Origin: Gentiana macrophylla
Lineage: Eukaryota > Streptophyta > Magnoliopsida > Gentianales > Gentianaceae
Assembly (NCBI GenBank): GCA_026214975.1
Contig: JAOBSW010000030.1
Span: 1-64,000 of the forward strand
Direction: 5' to 3'
DNA: 64,000 bases
Part shown: piece after piece, positions 45,172 through 55,767 of the stretch
Layout: each line of letters starts with the position of its first letter
Position numbering within the stretch: position 1 is the stretch's first letter
Translations under genes and position numbers: made by a program
The notes under the pieces: model-generated
Told to the model about the DNA's origin: nothing
The model's input: only the letters and a program-made list of their open reading frames with translations
Database searches by the model: none

Positions 45172-45631
45172 GCGTAAATAATAAATTAGAGAACTTAGCC
45201 GATTGGATCTTTGGCAATTCCGAAAAACCGTAAAACCAAAATTGTCGCATAGCTCGGTGAAGATCGTGGAGCATCACAGTAAACTGAATTCATCGTGAAA
45301 GTGCACAATAGCTATCAAAAATATCCTGCAGACTTGATCGATTGCAAAAAGAGTCTACGGGAAAAAGAAAAGATTACATATATAAAGCACATGGAAAAAG
45401 GAGATATAGAGATAGTTCAAATTTAAGCTCATATAAAGATGGAATACATATACATGGAACATTACACAACAGTAGGCTAGGTGCAACTACATGAAAATAT
45501 ACTACAATGCAGCCTACATGATATGCAATCCTAAAAATAAAATAAATAAATTCTGACAGGCTCAGGCTGAGCAAGTTGAGAGGACAACCCTACAGTGACT
45601 ACGGCCCGTGCAGAATCGGAAAAAAATCGAG

Positions 45632-46140
45632 GTAGTATTACGGAAACCGACAGTTAACTACACTCAAGAAAAATAAAAGAAAAATAGGAAAACAATGCAA
45701 CTAGATGACATGCAACTAAATGATATGCATCTAAGTGATATGTAAAAATAAAAGAAAATAAAAGAAAGAAAACTAGCCCACTCATTAGCAACATGACATG
45801 TATATAATAAACGTCTACCAAATAATGACAGGTTACGATAACCGACAGTACTGTTCATTACATGCAGTGTAGACGCGCTTTAAGACTCGTAAAAAGTGAT
45901 AGCATTATGGAAAACCAACAGTTAGCTATTCTAAACAGATATAACTCATATGGACTGGACGTAGCATACGGAAAACCGACAGTAGCTACCCATATGAGTT
46001 ACAAAAACAACAAGAAAGCACATAAGTCTCAAATCTTAAAAGATTCATCACAACGGTATGTAGCATACGGAAACCGACATTAGCTACTAATTAACAATAA
46101 GACCAGTTATAGCATACGAGAACCGACAGTAACTATAACT
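45632..46140. repeat. Array of six hairpin modules in element B
   Basis: A core, ATACGGAAAACCGACAGTTA or close to it, recurs six times and is framed by short complementary arms in at least five: GTAGT/ACTAC (45632-45661), ATAGC/GCTAT (45899-45929), GTAGC/GCTAC (45961-45989, with an outer 12-bp stem 45942-45953/45990-46001), GTAGC/GCTAC (46060-46087), AGTTATAG/CTATAACT (46105-46140). The unit near 45832-45852 is irregular. Within the core, CGG and CCG can also pair; in the unit at 45899 both change together to TGG and CCA. Confidence 0.85.
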
Positions 46141-46332
46141 TGCATAGATGAATCATGTATGTAAAAATAGATCAATTACTTAACATGGATTCGTAGATGG
46201 AAAGATATGAATATGCAAGTTCAGAATATCTACGTAAAATTAATCAGCCACAGAAGCTCAGATTAAAAACATCCAAGTCAAATAAAGCATTAAAAATCAA
46301 ATAAATAAAAATTTTGGAACCTGGACTGCCGG

Positions 46333-46482
46333 ACGAGCGTTCAATAGTTCAGACGCTCGTTTGCAATAAAAAACAGGTCGGACGGGCGTTCAGTGAGTCA
46401 GACGCCCGTCTGATTCTTGAAACCAGAGCAAAGTTAATACGTTTCGGGACGGACGAACGCCCAACATACCATACGTGCGTTC
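46333..46482. repeat. Second hairpin series in element B
   Basis: Three units: ACGAGCGT/ACGCTCGT (46333-46360), GACGGGCGT/ACGCCCGTC (46381-46410), GAACGC/GCGTTC (46455-46482). The loops of the first two are of equal size and of related sequence. Arms differ between units but stay complementary. Confidence 0.8.
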
Positions 46483-46837
46483 ACTGCAGATTATGAAGCG
46501 AAAGGCGTTCACTTACAGAACATTTCGTCCATACAACGAATTTGCACAGACAATGCAGGAGAGACACAGAAACCCTAAATCTTATAAACACAACATAGAG
46601 CACAGACAACAGCCACAGATAAATTTTAGCACATGGGTTAGACTAGGCAACAACTAAACACAAACTTCACGTAAAACAGATTGAGTAAAAAACTTTTGCA
46701 CATTCTTAACCCTACGGTCATCGAAACACGGCAAAATAAAAACTCTCAATCTATTAAACGCTACTTTTATTGAAAAACTAAAAGCTAAACGTAACAAAAT
46801 CGAGAACTAACTTAACTAGATTCAACAAAACACCGAT

Positions 46838-46855
46838 TCCCCGGCAACGGCGCCA
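46838..46855 (-). other. Element B primer binding site
   Basis: The minus strand reads TGGCGCCGTTGCCGGGGA, exactly as in element F, four bases after the LTR end (CCCCAACA). It fits plant tRNA-Asp. Confidence 0.92.
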
Positions 46856-46859
46856 CTTT

Positions 46860-48526
46860 TGTTGGGGAGATTTTGCATCATTAAAACAAAAGAAAATTTA
46901 TAAACCTATACTACCATGCAAAACTACCTCCTAACCGGCCGAATACCGGGCAGTTGCTAGTAAAGTTGGATAAGTACGGGTATCGATCCTCAGGGAAAAG
47001 GGATGTTGAATCTAATCTAATTAATTCTTCTCAATTGTTACTAACGAAAACAAATAAACGAAGAACTAACAAATAAACTCATAGAACAAGTAAACTAAAT
47101 CTAAACTAGAACAAATAATAAAAACCTAAACTAAGGATACATGGGATCAAACATCATACAAACCAAGTGATTTCAACCCTAGTTCATCTCATGATTTCAA
47201 TTCAAATTGTGGGTTCACCTTTACACGAGACACAAACCCCTAATCTCTTAGTGAATCTGTATTCTCAAGCTATGAAATCCTACTCTCGTAGTGAATTCAA
47301 TTTATCAATCTCTCCTCTCTCGAATGTTGAGACCGATATTCAAACAAAACGAAGGTGTAGATTCAGGTTAACTCTCGTATTTTAGAATCTAACAACCTAG
47401 ATAATTAATCAACTAATTTGTCAGCATTAATGATTAAAAATCCTATCTTTCTATGGTGATCTCACGTTACGCAACTCTCGTATGTTGTAACTACCAATCG
47501 CAAACCAATCTCTCTATAAAGTTCACACATAGCATCATAATCAAAGAAAGATACAAAATAAATTAAAGATCATGAAAATAAACTAGAGATTGAATAAATT
47601 AAAAAGAGATTAAACTCAGATAGTTTGATACAAAGGTTGATCTTCAAGCATCAACGATGGAAAAACGAGAAAAGACATCCTAATCTAACCCGGGTCACCC
47701 GAGCACAAGGCTCGGGTGACCGCCTTGAAAACTCTCAAGATGGGCTGCTTTTCGTGAATAATGCAATTTGTAAAACTTGTTTTTTAAGGTTACAATTTCT
47801 TTGCTTTTATAGAGGAGTATGTCGGTGGAATAATTCCTTTTCAATTAGGATTTTGCATGCGGCTATTATTAAAAAAGAGGCTTAAGTCGGTGTGCATGAC
47901 ATCCTTGGACGGAGGTGAACGTTAAATCTGGAAGGTGTCCGCACATCCTGCATCGAATTAAGTGGTGGACGCTTCGTTTCGCTTGCATTGGACGCCAGTT
48001 CATGCAATTTCCTGAAGACTCTGTATTAAACAACTTGCATAGACGCTCGTCCTCCTCACTGAACTGAATCCTTCGATTAAATATTTATTGGAATAAAACT
48101 TCTAAAATTCATATCTTGAGTTGTAGACCTCCAAAAATTATGATCCGAATGTCATAAAAAAGCTCTCGGAAAACTCTACAACTTTCATTAAGGACTCTTC
48201 TTCAGAAAACGCCTTTTTGATTAGCCCGTCGTATTACGAGTATATTTCGGGATTTTCCACTCGAATTCATCTCTTTAAAATCATCCTTTCCATCAACAAT
48301 GTGTATCTACAATGTAGGAAAAACATACCAAAGCGTAACACGATCCTAAAATAATATAAAATCATGATTTAAACACATAAATCGCTACGTTTTGCAATTT
48401 AACCTATTAGAAACACCATTTACTCAATTAATCGATTATAAGCTCGATTTCTATGAAAATCCTAAGAATATGGGGAATATTGACATAAAATATATCCTTA
48501 TAAAACGTATAAAATCACCCTTAACA
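46860..48526 (-). repeat. Element B 5' LTR (1667 bp)
   Basis: The plus strand runs from TGTTGGGGAGATTTTGC to CACCCTTAACA. It is uninterrupted here and so shows the site used by F (ATTAAGGACTCTTCTTCAG, near 48186). It has the GGTCACCCGAGC hairpin at 47693-47721. Confidence 0.92.
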
Positions 48527-49202
48527 CTAGACATTCCTTATAAGAAGGCCATTTCAGATATTCAATCTCAATCATAGGATACGCGATTCCCGGACGACCA
48601 ATCATGCATACTCCGCATGCTTCAATATCATACCCAATCACTACCGCATGATCGCCCCGTGGCTAGAGGAAATCTCAATAGTGTCAAAGCATGATAATCC
48701 ACACCGTGATGCCATGAAGACTCCGGTCGAAAGGATAATTACACAACCACCACATAGTGTGACACTTAATGTAAGTGGGCCAGTCTAACGTATGCATTCT
48801 CTAATACACGTCCACGCATACGGTCAAGTGTCTCTACACTTCGATGAGCGAGATCTATCCCTACCTTCTATAAGATAGAAGACATCCAATACGTGTTAGT
48901 CTGGTTATACTATCAATGTCCCATTTGATAGTACATGTGACTAGAGACATTTGAGTATCAAACTTATTAAAGTGATAAGAGATCTCATCAACCATAATCA
49001 CTATCATGGTTTCTCTATCACAGTTTGACACTAGGGACGTTATCATATATGTACAACAAACAATATGAAGATAAACAATATATAATAACATAAGTGCTTT
49101 TATTAATCATAATAAAGTTATTACATGAACTAAATAGACTGTAAATGACCCGACCCGGTCGGATCCAGTCCAACCCCATTGGTTTAGGACACCTTTCCAA
49201 CA
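48527..49202 (-). repeat. Element C 5' LTR, outer part
   Basis: It resumes with CTAGACATTCCTTATAA, matching 11354 in the other LTR, and ends ACACCTTTCCAACA. The segment equivalent to about 10770-11353 is missing at the junction with B. Confidence 0.9.
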
Positions 49203-50578
49203 GTGATAACCTAAACTGATTACATATTCCTTGTGTACAAGGTCTAAGTTCAATATGTTAAGTGGTGATTGGAACTTAGTTATGTTCAAAATGGTGTACT
49301 CTAACTTCACAATAAAAAGTTAGATGAGAAGAAGTCAGCTGAAGTGTTATTAAAACACAGCACACTTAAACCTGATGACAGATATGTACTTCAACAGGCT
49401 GATATACTTCAGATATTTGTTGAGTATAATTCTCGATTTAATCAAAGGTTACATTGGAAGATTAAAAGGATAAGGATGGATTACAAGCCTTGATTTTGTC
49501 AACAAATCAATGGTCGAAATAAAAGGACCGTTGGAAAGATTCAGAGCTTTATCCAATGGATACAAGTCAAAGGGTGGACAGTCTGAAAACTGACAAAAAG
49601 ATGACTGACAGTGTCAGTCCTATGAACAGAGAAAAAAAGCAAGTCAAGATGGAGACAAGTCTGAAACGGCTATTTCTTAAATTCAAACATAAAGTCACAG
49701 GATTCTCACCTATGAATAGAAGATTCCTGATTCAGATACAAGTGATGAAAAACAGAGGAACATATAATCCATACGAAGCTATCAAGTTAAATCAAGAAAA
49801 TCACCCTGCTGATATTCACTGAGCTTAAACTTACTGATCAAGTAATTTCTTCAAGTGTAACCTGCTATCATGTTACATCAAGTATACACACTAGAAGACA
49901 TCAAGTTGGTGATCATTTCATCCTGATTAAGTTGATGAAAACTGAATCATTTATTTGATTCAATCTTTCTTTTATAAGAAATCTGCTGAAGACAGAGAAG
50001 CATCTTTTGGGTGTCAAGAACTGTTGTGTGCGTGGTGGAGCTGGTGAAGAAGCAATCCTACCCTTCAAGGACCAGTGGAATACTTTGGACCAGCAATCCT
50101 ACCTGTTTCAAGTGTTCAGTTTGTGAAGCCATAGTCATTGGTGAAGGACAAACAGCTTAGGATTTTTGTAAATGCAACCTCAAAGATCTCTAGTGTATTT
50201 CCTCCAACATCATAGAAGAAGAGTGGACTGATAGGATTACACCACCTGGAACCACTATAAATCTTGCCTACTTACTTTCTGCATTTACTTTCTGTTATTT
50301 AGTATACTTATCACATCAACCTACTGAAACAAGCAACTGAATCACACACTTACAATACTGAGTATCCAATACTTAGTATCATTCTTTTAACAACAAGTAA
50401 TAAGGCTTAAACTAAATATATTCATTTGCAACAAATTCGATTACATCAACAAATCGGCCAGACTATTGAGTGGTCAAGAAGCTATCGACCTTCTTTGAGT
50501 TTGTCAACTCCAAAAGTCTTAAGTGTTAAGTTTATTCACCCCCCTAAACTTAACCAAAGCCTTTTCAAGGGACCAACA
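49203..50578 (+). repeat. Sirevirus-type LTR D', second part
   Basis: It begins with the right GTGAT duplication of C and continues the family D LTR in plus orientation (opposite to D and D''), ending CTTTTCAAGGGACCAACA. No PBS follows, so this is a solo or 3' LTR. CAG and CTG positions are well kept in this copy and serve as a reference for the others. The open frame 49556-49822 is not a known protein. Confidence 0.88.
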
Positions 50579-51960
50579 TATAGTATGCTTTGTTCATGAG
50601 TGAAGTACATGATTTTCTGTGATTGATATTGCACTTGTGTTATCACACATTATTGGAATTGTCTTCTCATCTATTTCATAGTCTCTCAGTTGTTGTCTGA
50701 TCCATAATACCTATGTACAACAGCTGCATGTTGCTATATATTCTGCTTCAGTTGTTGAAGTTGATATAGAGTTTAGCTTTTTACTAAACCATGATACTAG
50801 TCTGTTGTCTAGCATCTGACAAGTTTCTGAAGTGCTTTTCCTGTCAATCTTACATCCAGCATAGTCTGAATCTAAATAGGATATCAGTTTGAATCCTCCA
50901 TCTCTTGGATACCAAATTCCTACATTAATTGTTTGCTTCAAATATTTAATGATTCTCTTAGCTGCTAGTAAGTGAGATTCCTTAGGTTGAACTTGAAATC
51001 TTGCACAAACTCCTACTGCAAATGCTATATCAGGTATGCTTACAATTAAGTAGTGTAGAGATCCAATAATTCCTCTATATAACTTTTGATCAACATATTT
51101 TCCATTTTCATCCTTCCTTAGAATAACTCTTGCACACATAGGTGTGTCTGATGTGCCACTTGTATCCATACTATATTTATGTATCAAGTCCTTTGTATAC
51201 TTGGCTTGATTAATAAAGATGACATTTTCCATTTGTTTCACTTGTAAACAAAAGAAATAGTTGAGTTCTCCTATCATACTCATTTGAAGTTTACTCTTCA
51301 TCAAATTTGCAAATTTCTCACAAAGCTTTTCATCTTCTGATCCAAAAATGATATCATCAACATAAATCTGAACTAGCAAGGTGCTTGTTCCTTCTTCTAG
51401 CTTGAAGAGAGTCTTGTCAATGGTTCATTTGCTGGATCCATTGTTGATTAAAAATTGTGATAGTGTCTCATACCAGGCTCTAGGTGCCTGTTTGAGTCCA
51501 TATAGTGCCTTTTTGAGCTTGTATACTTTGTCTTTTTTCCCTTTGAGTTGGAAATTAGGGGGTTGTTCCACATATACTTCTTCTTCTAGAAGTCCATTAA
51601 AAAATGCACACTTGACATCCATTTGATATAATTTGAAATCCTTGTTTGCTGTAAAAGCTAGAAGGAGTCTAATGCTTCCAATCTTGCTACTGGTGCAAAG
51701 GTTTCATCATAGTCTATGCCTTCAGCTTGAGAGTATCCCTTTGCAACTAGTCTTGCTTTGTTTCTGACAACAGTTCCCTGTTCATCCATTTTGTTTCTAA
51801 ATACCCATTTTGTTCTAATGATGTTTTCCATGTCTGGTCTGTCCACAAGTTCCCAAACCTCATTTGTCTTAAATTCATTGAGCTCTTTTTGCATGGCTGT
51901 AATCCAATCAGCATCTTGAATTGCATCATCTATTGTTTTGGGTTCCACTTATGATAGAAA
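50579..51960 (-). pseudogene. Element E reverse transcriptase and partial RNase H
   Basis: The frame 51658-51948 has [32 protein letters not shown] and [19 protein letters not shown]; 51425-51622 has the catalytic D of [10 protein letters not shown] and [13 protein letters not shown]; 50711-51379 starts with [15 protein letters not shown] (active site) and includes the RNase H motif DSDYAGCKIDRKST and TEAEYIA. After 50711 the frame shifts and reaches ENHVLHS, a TGA, and the truncation. Breaks lie at about 51650, 51424-51380 and 50711. Confidence 0.88.
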
Positions 51961-52450
51961 ACAAGTTAACATGCTCTCTAGTTGTCTTCTGGTTCTAACT
52001 CCTGTATGAACATCTCCAATGACTTGTTCTTCATGATGATCTCTCAGCCAATTCAAATCAGGCTGAAGTTGCTCTTGATCTGGTTATTCCAGGCTCCAGC
52101 TTGTGTATCAACTTCATTATCTTGTTGGTGCTTCTGTTGTTGTATTGACTGGTACTTCATCTTGATCACCAAAGGTGTGGTTTAGAATAGTGGCTGATAT
52201 TGTTGTATTCATATAGAATTGTCCCTGTGCAGCTTCTTCTTCAAAGTTGTGTAAGTTTTCACCATTTGTGTTTGGTTCATCAAAAACAACATGAATTGAC
52301 TCTTCAATCACCAAGGTCCTTTTGTTGAGCACTCTGAATGCTTTGCTTGTGTCTGAGTATTCCATGAAGATTTCTTCATCATCTTTTTCATCAAAATTAT
52401 GTAGCTGATTCATGTTCAAAACAAAACATTTAGATCCAAACATATGCAAA
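51961..52450 (-). pseudogene. Element E integrase C-terminal part and linker
   Basis: The frame 52117-52449 reads MHMFGSKCFVLNMNQLHNF and KAFRVLNKRTLVIEESIHVV, typical of the region after the copia integrase core, then an acidic linker toward RT. Confidence 0.8.
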
Positions 52451-53293
52451 CGTGAAATGTTTGATTTTCTTCCATTCCAAATTTCATATGGTGTTTTTCC
52501 ATGGCATTTATTGATGATAGATCTGTTTTGAGCATGTTGTATTTGCTTCTTCAGCCTGAAATCTCTTTGGTAAGCTTGCTTCTGCTACCATGGTTCTAAC
52601 TGCTTCTTTGAGTGTTCTGTTTCTTCTTTCTGCTACACCATTTTGTTGTGGAGTCCCTACTACTGATTGTTGATGTAGTATACCATTTTCCTCACAATAA
52701 GATCTGATATCTTTATTCAGGAATTCTGTTCCTCTATCTGATCTTATCTTGATGATCTTCAACTCTTTTTCATTTTGTATTCTTCTCAGCAAATCTGGTA
52801 GCTTCTTGACTGTCTCTCTTTTCTTGTTCATGAATATAGTCCATGTGAACTTGGAAAAGTCATCCACCACCACTAGAGTGTACTTCTTTCCACTTACACT
52901 TACTGGTGTGACTGGTCCAAAAAGATCCATATGCAAAAGATGTAAGATCCTTGTTGTTGACTGATAGGGTTTTGACTTGAAAGAGCTTATAATCTGCTTC
53001 CCTTTATGACATGCATCACAGAGACTTTCTTTCTTGAATGTGGTCTCTGGAAGGCCTTCAACTAGCTTGTTCTTTGATAATTTGTTGATGGTCTTGAAGT
53101 TGAGATGGTTCAGTATTCTATGCCAAATCCAGCTGGTTGATTTCTTATTCTTGACAAGCAGACAGGTTTCTGCTTTTGCTGTCTTCCAATCCACCACATA
53201 CATGTTGTCTTCTCTTTTTCCTGCAAGTACAACTGTGCTGGTTTGATTGTGAATCACTTTGTATCCTTCTTTGTTAAATGCACATTGTAGCAC
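52451..53293 (-). CDS. Element E integrase core
   Basis: An open frame of 261 residues (52508-53293) has all catalytic features: zinc-binding H58, H63, C92, C95 (WHRILNHLNF ... CDACHKGK), then D123 (HMDLFGPVTP), D186 (IRSDRGTEFL) and E222 (GVAERRNRTLKE). This is the most complete integrase in the window. It would insert element cDNA in the nucleus. The frame begins downstream of the protease after a shift at about 53255 and ends in a shift near 52510. Confidence 0.9.
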
Positions 53294-53520
53294 TTGTCAC
53301 AAAATTGACTAATACTTAGAAGATTGAAACTCAATCCTTTAACATGATTTACATTTTGAATCTTCAAATTGTCCTTGAACATTGTGCCTTCCCCCTTAAT
53401 TTTTCCGGGGTTTTCTTCAAATGTAACTTTGGGTCCATCAAAAGCTTTAAAGTTAGTCAACCATCCTTTGTTCCCGGTCATTTGTCTGTAACATCCACTA
53501 TCTATGTACCAGACATCCTA
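53254..53520 (-). pseudogene. Element E aspartic protease
   Basis: DVWYIDSGCYRQMTGNKGWL (about 53460-53519) holds the DSG active site in the same frame as 53254-53481, which ends LSFNLLSISQFCDKCY. One shift separates it from the integrase frame. Confidence 0.85.
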
Positions 53521-53529
53521 CAAAACAAA

Positions 53530-55619
53530 TTAAGAAAGTTTAGGTACCCAACACTGTTTGGGTCCATACCTGTTAGCAGTCATGCCTCCAACTCCAAGTG
53601 TAAATCCAAAGGATCTTCTTCTTGTATGGTTGAAGTCATCAACCTCATAATGGTTGAAGTCATCAACCTCATAAGTATAAGGCATGGCATAATAGCTTTT
53701 AATATTTCTACTAAGAGTATTCTGATACAATTCTCTACCTTTAGGTGTATTTGCATCCTTTTTCACTCTCCAGTATGTAGGAGGGAACTTATTTTCATAT
53801 TGTTTTTTGTGTCTAGGAATATGCCTAGGTTGGCTTTTCTTAAACACATGTTGCATGGCATGAAATTGTTTCTTCATGTATTTTGAGGGTGCAACATTGC
53901 AATCATCCTCTGAAGGGTAAAGTCTACCATTACCTTTCAGTAAACTTTTTCCTTTACTAGGCTGGTAAGATGTTTTACTATCTTTGTTTCACTACATCGG
54001 TTTTTGATTTCATTGGTGCGGGATGAGTGGTTGAAACTATGGTCCGTCCCTTTTCTCGAATTTGGGTCCAGTTTTGGTCTTTGATTCAGAATTGTGTTGT
54101 CCATTGTTTCCTTTATCATCTTGACTGTTGTAGCCAAGACCAGATCTGAATCCAAACCTTTTTGGGGGTTTGTAAGCTGGTGCATTAAGTGGTGCAGTGG
54201 TGCTCTTAACCGGTAGGGAGGTTTTCTCAGCTGGTCTGTCAACATCAGATGAGTGATCATCTGCTGTTTGTTGATCAGTTGAGTGTACTTCCTTACTAGT
54301 TGATTCAGTTTTCAGTCCATCCAGTTCTTTCCTTAATCTTTTATTTTCCTCTATCAGATTCTCACATTCTTGTTCCAAAATTTCGTGATTTATTTGAATT
54401 TCTTCAAATTTACTCATGAGATTTTGAATTAGGTTTGCAGAATATAATGGGAGAATAGAAAATTGTGCAGTGTCAGACGTGGATGCTTTTGATGAGTATA
54501 AACTAGATATTACCTCTGTTTCATCAATTTCCTTAGCCATAAGGCATAAATATGCCTTGTCATTGTCCGAGTTGTTGGATTCACCATCATCTGAATCATT
54601 ATCAGATGATTCTTCATCCTTTTCACTACTGGTTTCAGCTTCCAGTGCCTTCTTGCTCTTTCTCTTATATGAAGACTTGTATCTCTTCTTGTCTTCATCT
54701 TTATTTTTCTCTTCAGGACAATCAGCCTTGAAGTGTCCTTTCTTTTTACAATAGAAACATCTGTATTCATCATCCTTTTTCTTCATGCCTTTACTTGTGA
54801 TTGACTTCTTTTTTGATGATGAACTTCCCTTGAATTGTTTCTTCTTACTAAACCTGTCAAAACGTTTAATCAGTAAAGCAAATTGTTATTTCAGTTCTTG
54901 TGTCTCTTTGCTGCTTCTGTCAGCCGCTTTGCTTCGTTTGGGTGAAACCAGTGCACTGGCATTGTGTGCCTCTGCTGGTACACCATCTTCACTGTTTAAC
55001 TCAAATTCATGAGCCTTTAATTGAGACATCAGAGTCAAGGTATCAGTATTTTCTAGATTTATTGTGCCTCTGAGTACTGATGTGTTGATCTTCCATCTTT
55101 CAGGTAGACCTCTCAAGATTTTCAGACAAACTTCGTTCTGTGGGTATGTATGTCCAAGTTGCTACAGTCCCCTGATAATGCTTGAGAATCTGTTATCCAT
55201 TTGATCAATCGATTCACCGATCTTCATCTTGAAATTCTCAAATTTCTGTTTTCCAACAGACAATTTTTTTTCTTTGACTACCTCTGATCCTTCATTGATA
55301 AGTGCTAATTTGTCTCACATCTCCTTTGCTGTTTTGCAGTCTTTGATCCTCATGAACATGTTACTGTCTAGAGTCTTCAAGATCATGTCTTTTGCAACAA
55401 AATCGAGATTTTCTCTCATTCTATCATCTTTGGTCCAATCATTCTTAGGTTTCTCTATTTCCTTTCATTGATCTGCTACTGTGGTTACCACAGTCATAAT
55501 CTTGATTGGGCCATCATTTATAACATCAGTATCTCCTCATGAGTTGCTGCAAGATGAGATAGCATTCTTATTTTATATTCATCAAAATTATTAACATTGA
55601 ATATTGGTACTTTAGACAT
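53530..55619 (-). pseudogene. Element E gag
   Basis: The start is ATG 55619-55617 (MSKVPIFNVNNFDEYKIRML). The UBN2-type region lies at about 55500-55140 (KTLDSNMFMRIKDCKTAKEM, then FKMKIGESIDQMDNRFSSII). The frame 54886-55116 continues (RGLPERWKINTSVL). The frame 54037-54786 has one zinc knuckle, C10-C13-H18-C23 (CFYCKKKGHFKADC), then an acidic Ser/Asp-rich tract and a probable coiled coil (NHEILEQECENLIEENKRLR). A further part, 53530-53877, reaches the protease. In-frame stops lie at about 55530, 55460, 55318 and 55162. Confidence 0.85.
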
Positions 55620-55752
55620 GAAATTTGAGGAATCCATAATCACAGATAAAAGGTATATTTATAAAAAACACAGATTTGAAAACTACTTTGAAAATAAGTG
55701 ATCTCCTTGTTACCAGAAATCAGATCTGAACAGGTTCTGATACTAGGAACTC

Positions 55753-55766
55753 TGCTCCGATACCAA
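55753..55766 (-). other. Element E primer binding site
   Basis: The minus strand reads TGGTATCGGAGCAG one base after the LTR end (GGGACCAACA), close to the initiator tRNA-Met complement. Confidence 0.85.
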
Positions 55767-55767
55767 T

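Larger units (their letters stand above)
44147..46837 (-). other. Element B internal region, non-coding
   Basis: No gag, protease, RT, RNase H or integrase motif is found in any frame over 2.7 kb, and all open frames are short. What it does hold: a second PPT-like hairpin unit at 45134-45171, a series of small hairpins at 45632-46140, a second hairpin series at 46333-46482, and otherwise A-rich sequence. Confidence 0.75.
31884..48526 (-). mobile_element. Element B: non-coding, non-autonomous gypsy-type LTR element, carrying F
   Basis: LTRs lie at 46860-48526 and 31884-33208 + 43782-44110. The minus strand gives a PBS identical to the tRNA-Asp complement (46838-46855) and a PPT (44111-44128). 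The internal region is only ~2.75 kb and has no gag or pol signature. PBS, PPT, LTR size and an LTR block shared with element A place it near Athila, as a large retrotransposon derivative (LARD-like). It would need proteins from another element. It is inserted in the 5' LTR of C and is itself split by F. Confidence 0.85.
10248..49202 (-). mobile_element. Element C: Angela/BARE-like Ty1/copia, carrying nested elements D, B and F
   Basis: The LTR ends are TGTTAGGAAATC at 10248 and CTTTCCAACA at 49202 on the plus strand. The 5-bp duplication GTGAT flanks it (10243-10247 and 49203-49207), and joining the outside sequences restores the D' LTR. Minus-strand order is 5' LTR, PBS, leader, gag, protease, integrase, RT, RNase H, 3' LTR, so integrase precedes RT, as in copia. 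RT and gag wording (SKIPYASAIGSIMYAMLCTR, MDMKIAFLNGNLSEEVYM) resembles Angela/BARE elements. Without the insertions it would be roughly 8.5-9 kb. Confidence 0.9.

Noticed and set aside
45632..46140. CRISPR-like look of regularly repeated short units
   Set aside because: Units are unevenly spaced (60-200 bases), spacers are not unique protospacer-like segments, no cas genes exist, and the DNA is plant retrotransposon. The pattern is better explained as repeated hairpins.
45632..46140. Hammerhead ribozymes (as in retrozymes)
   Set aside because: The conserved CUGAUGA and GAAA core elements are not present together in the hairpin units on either strand.
53344..53886. Plus-strand open frame of 180 codons
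   Set aside because: It is antisense to the gag-protease region of element E, with no recognisable domain.
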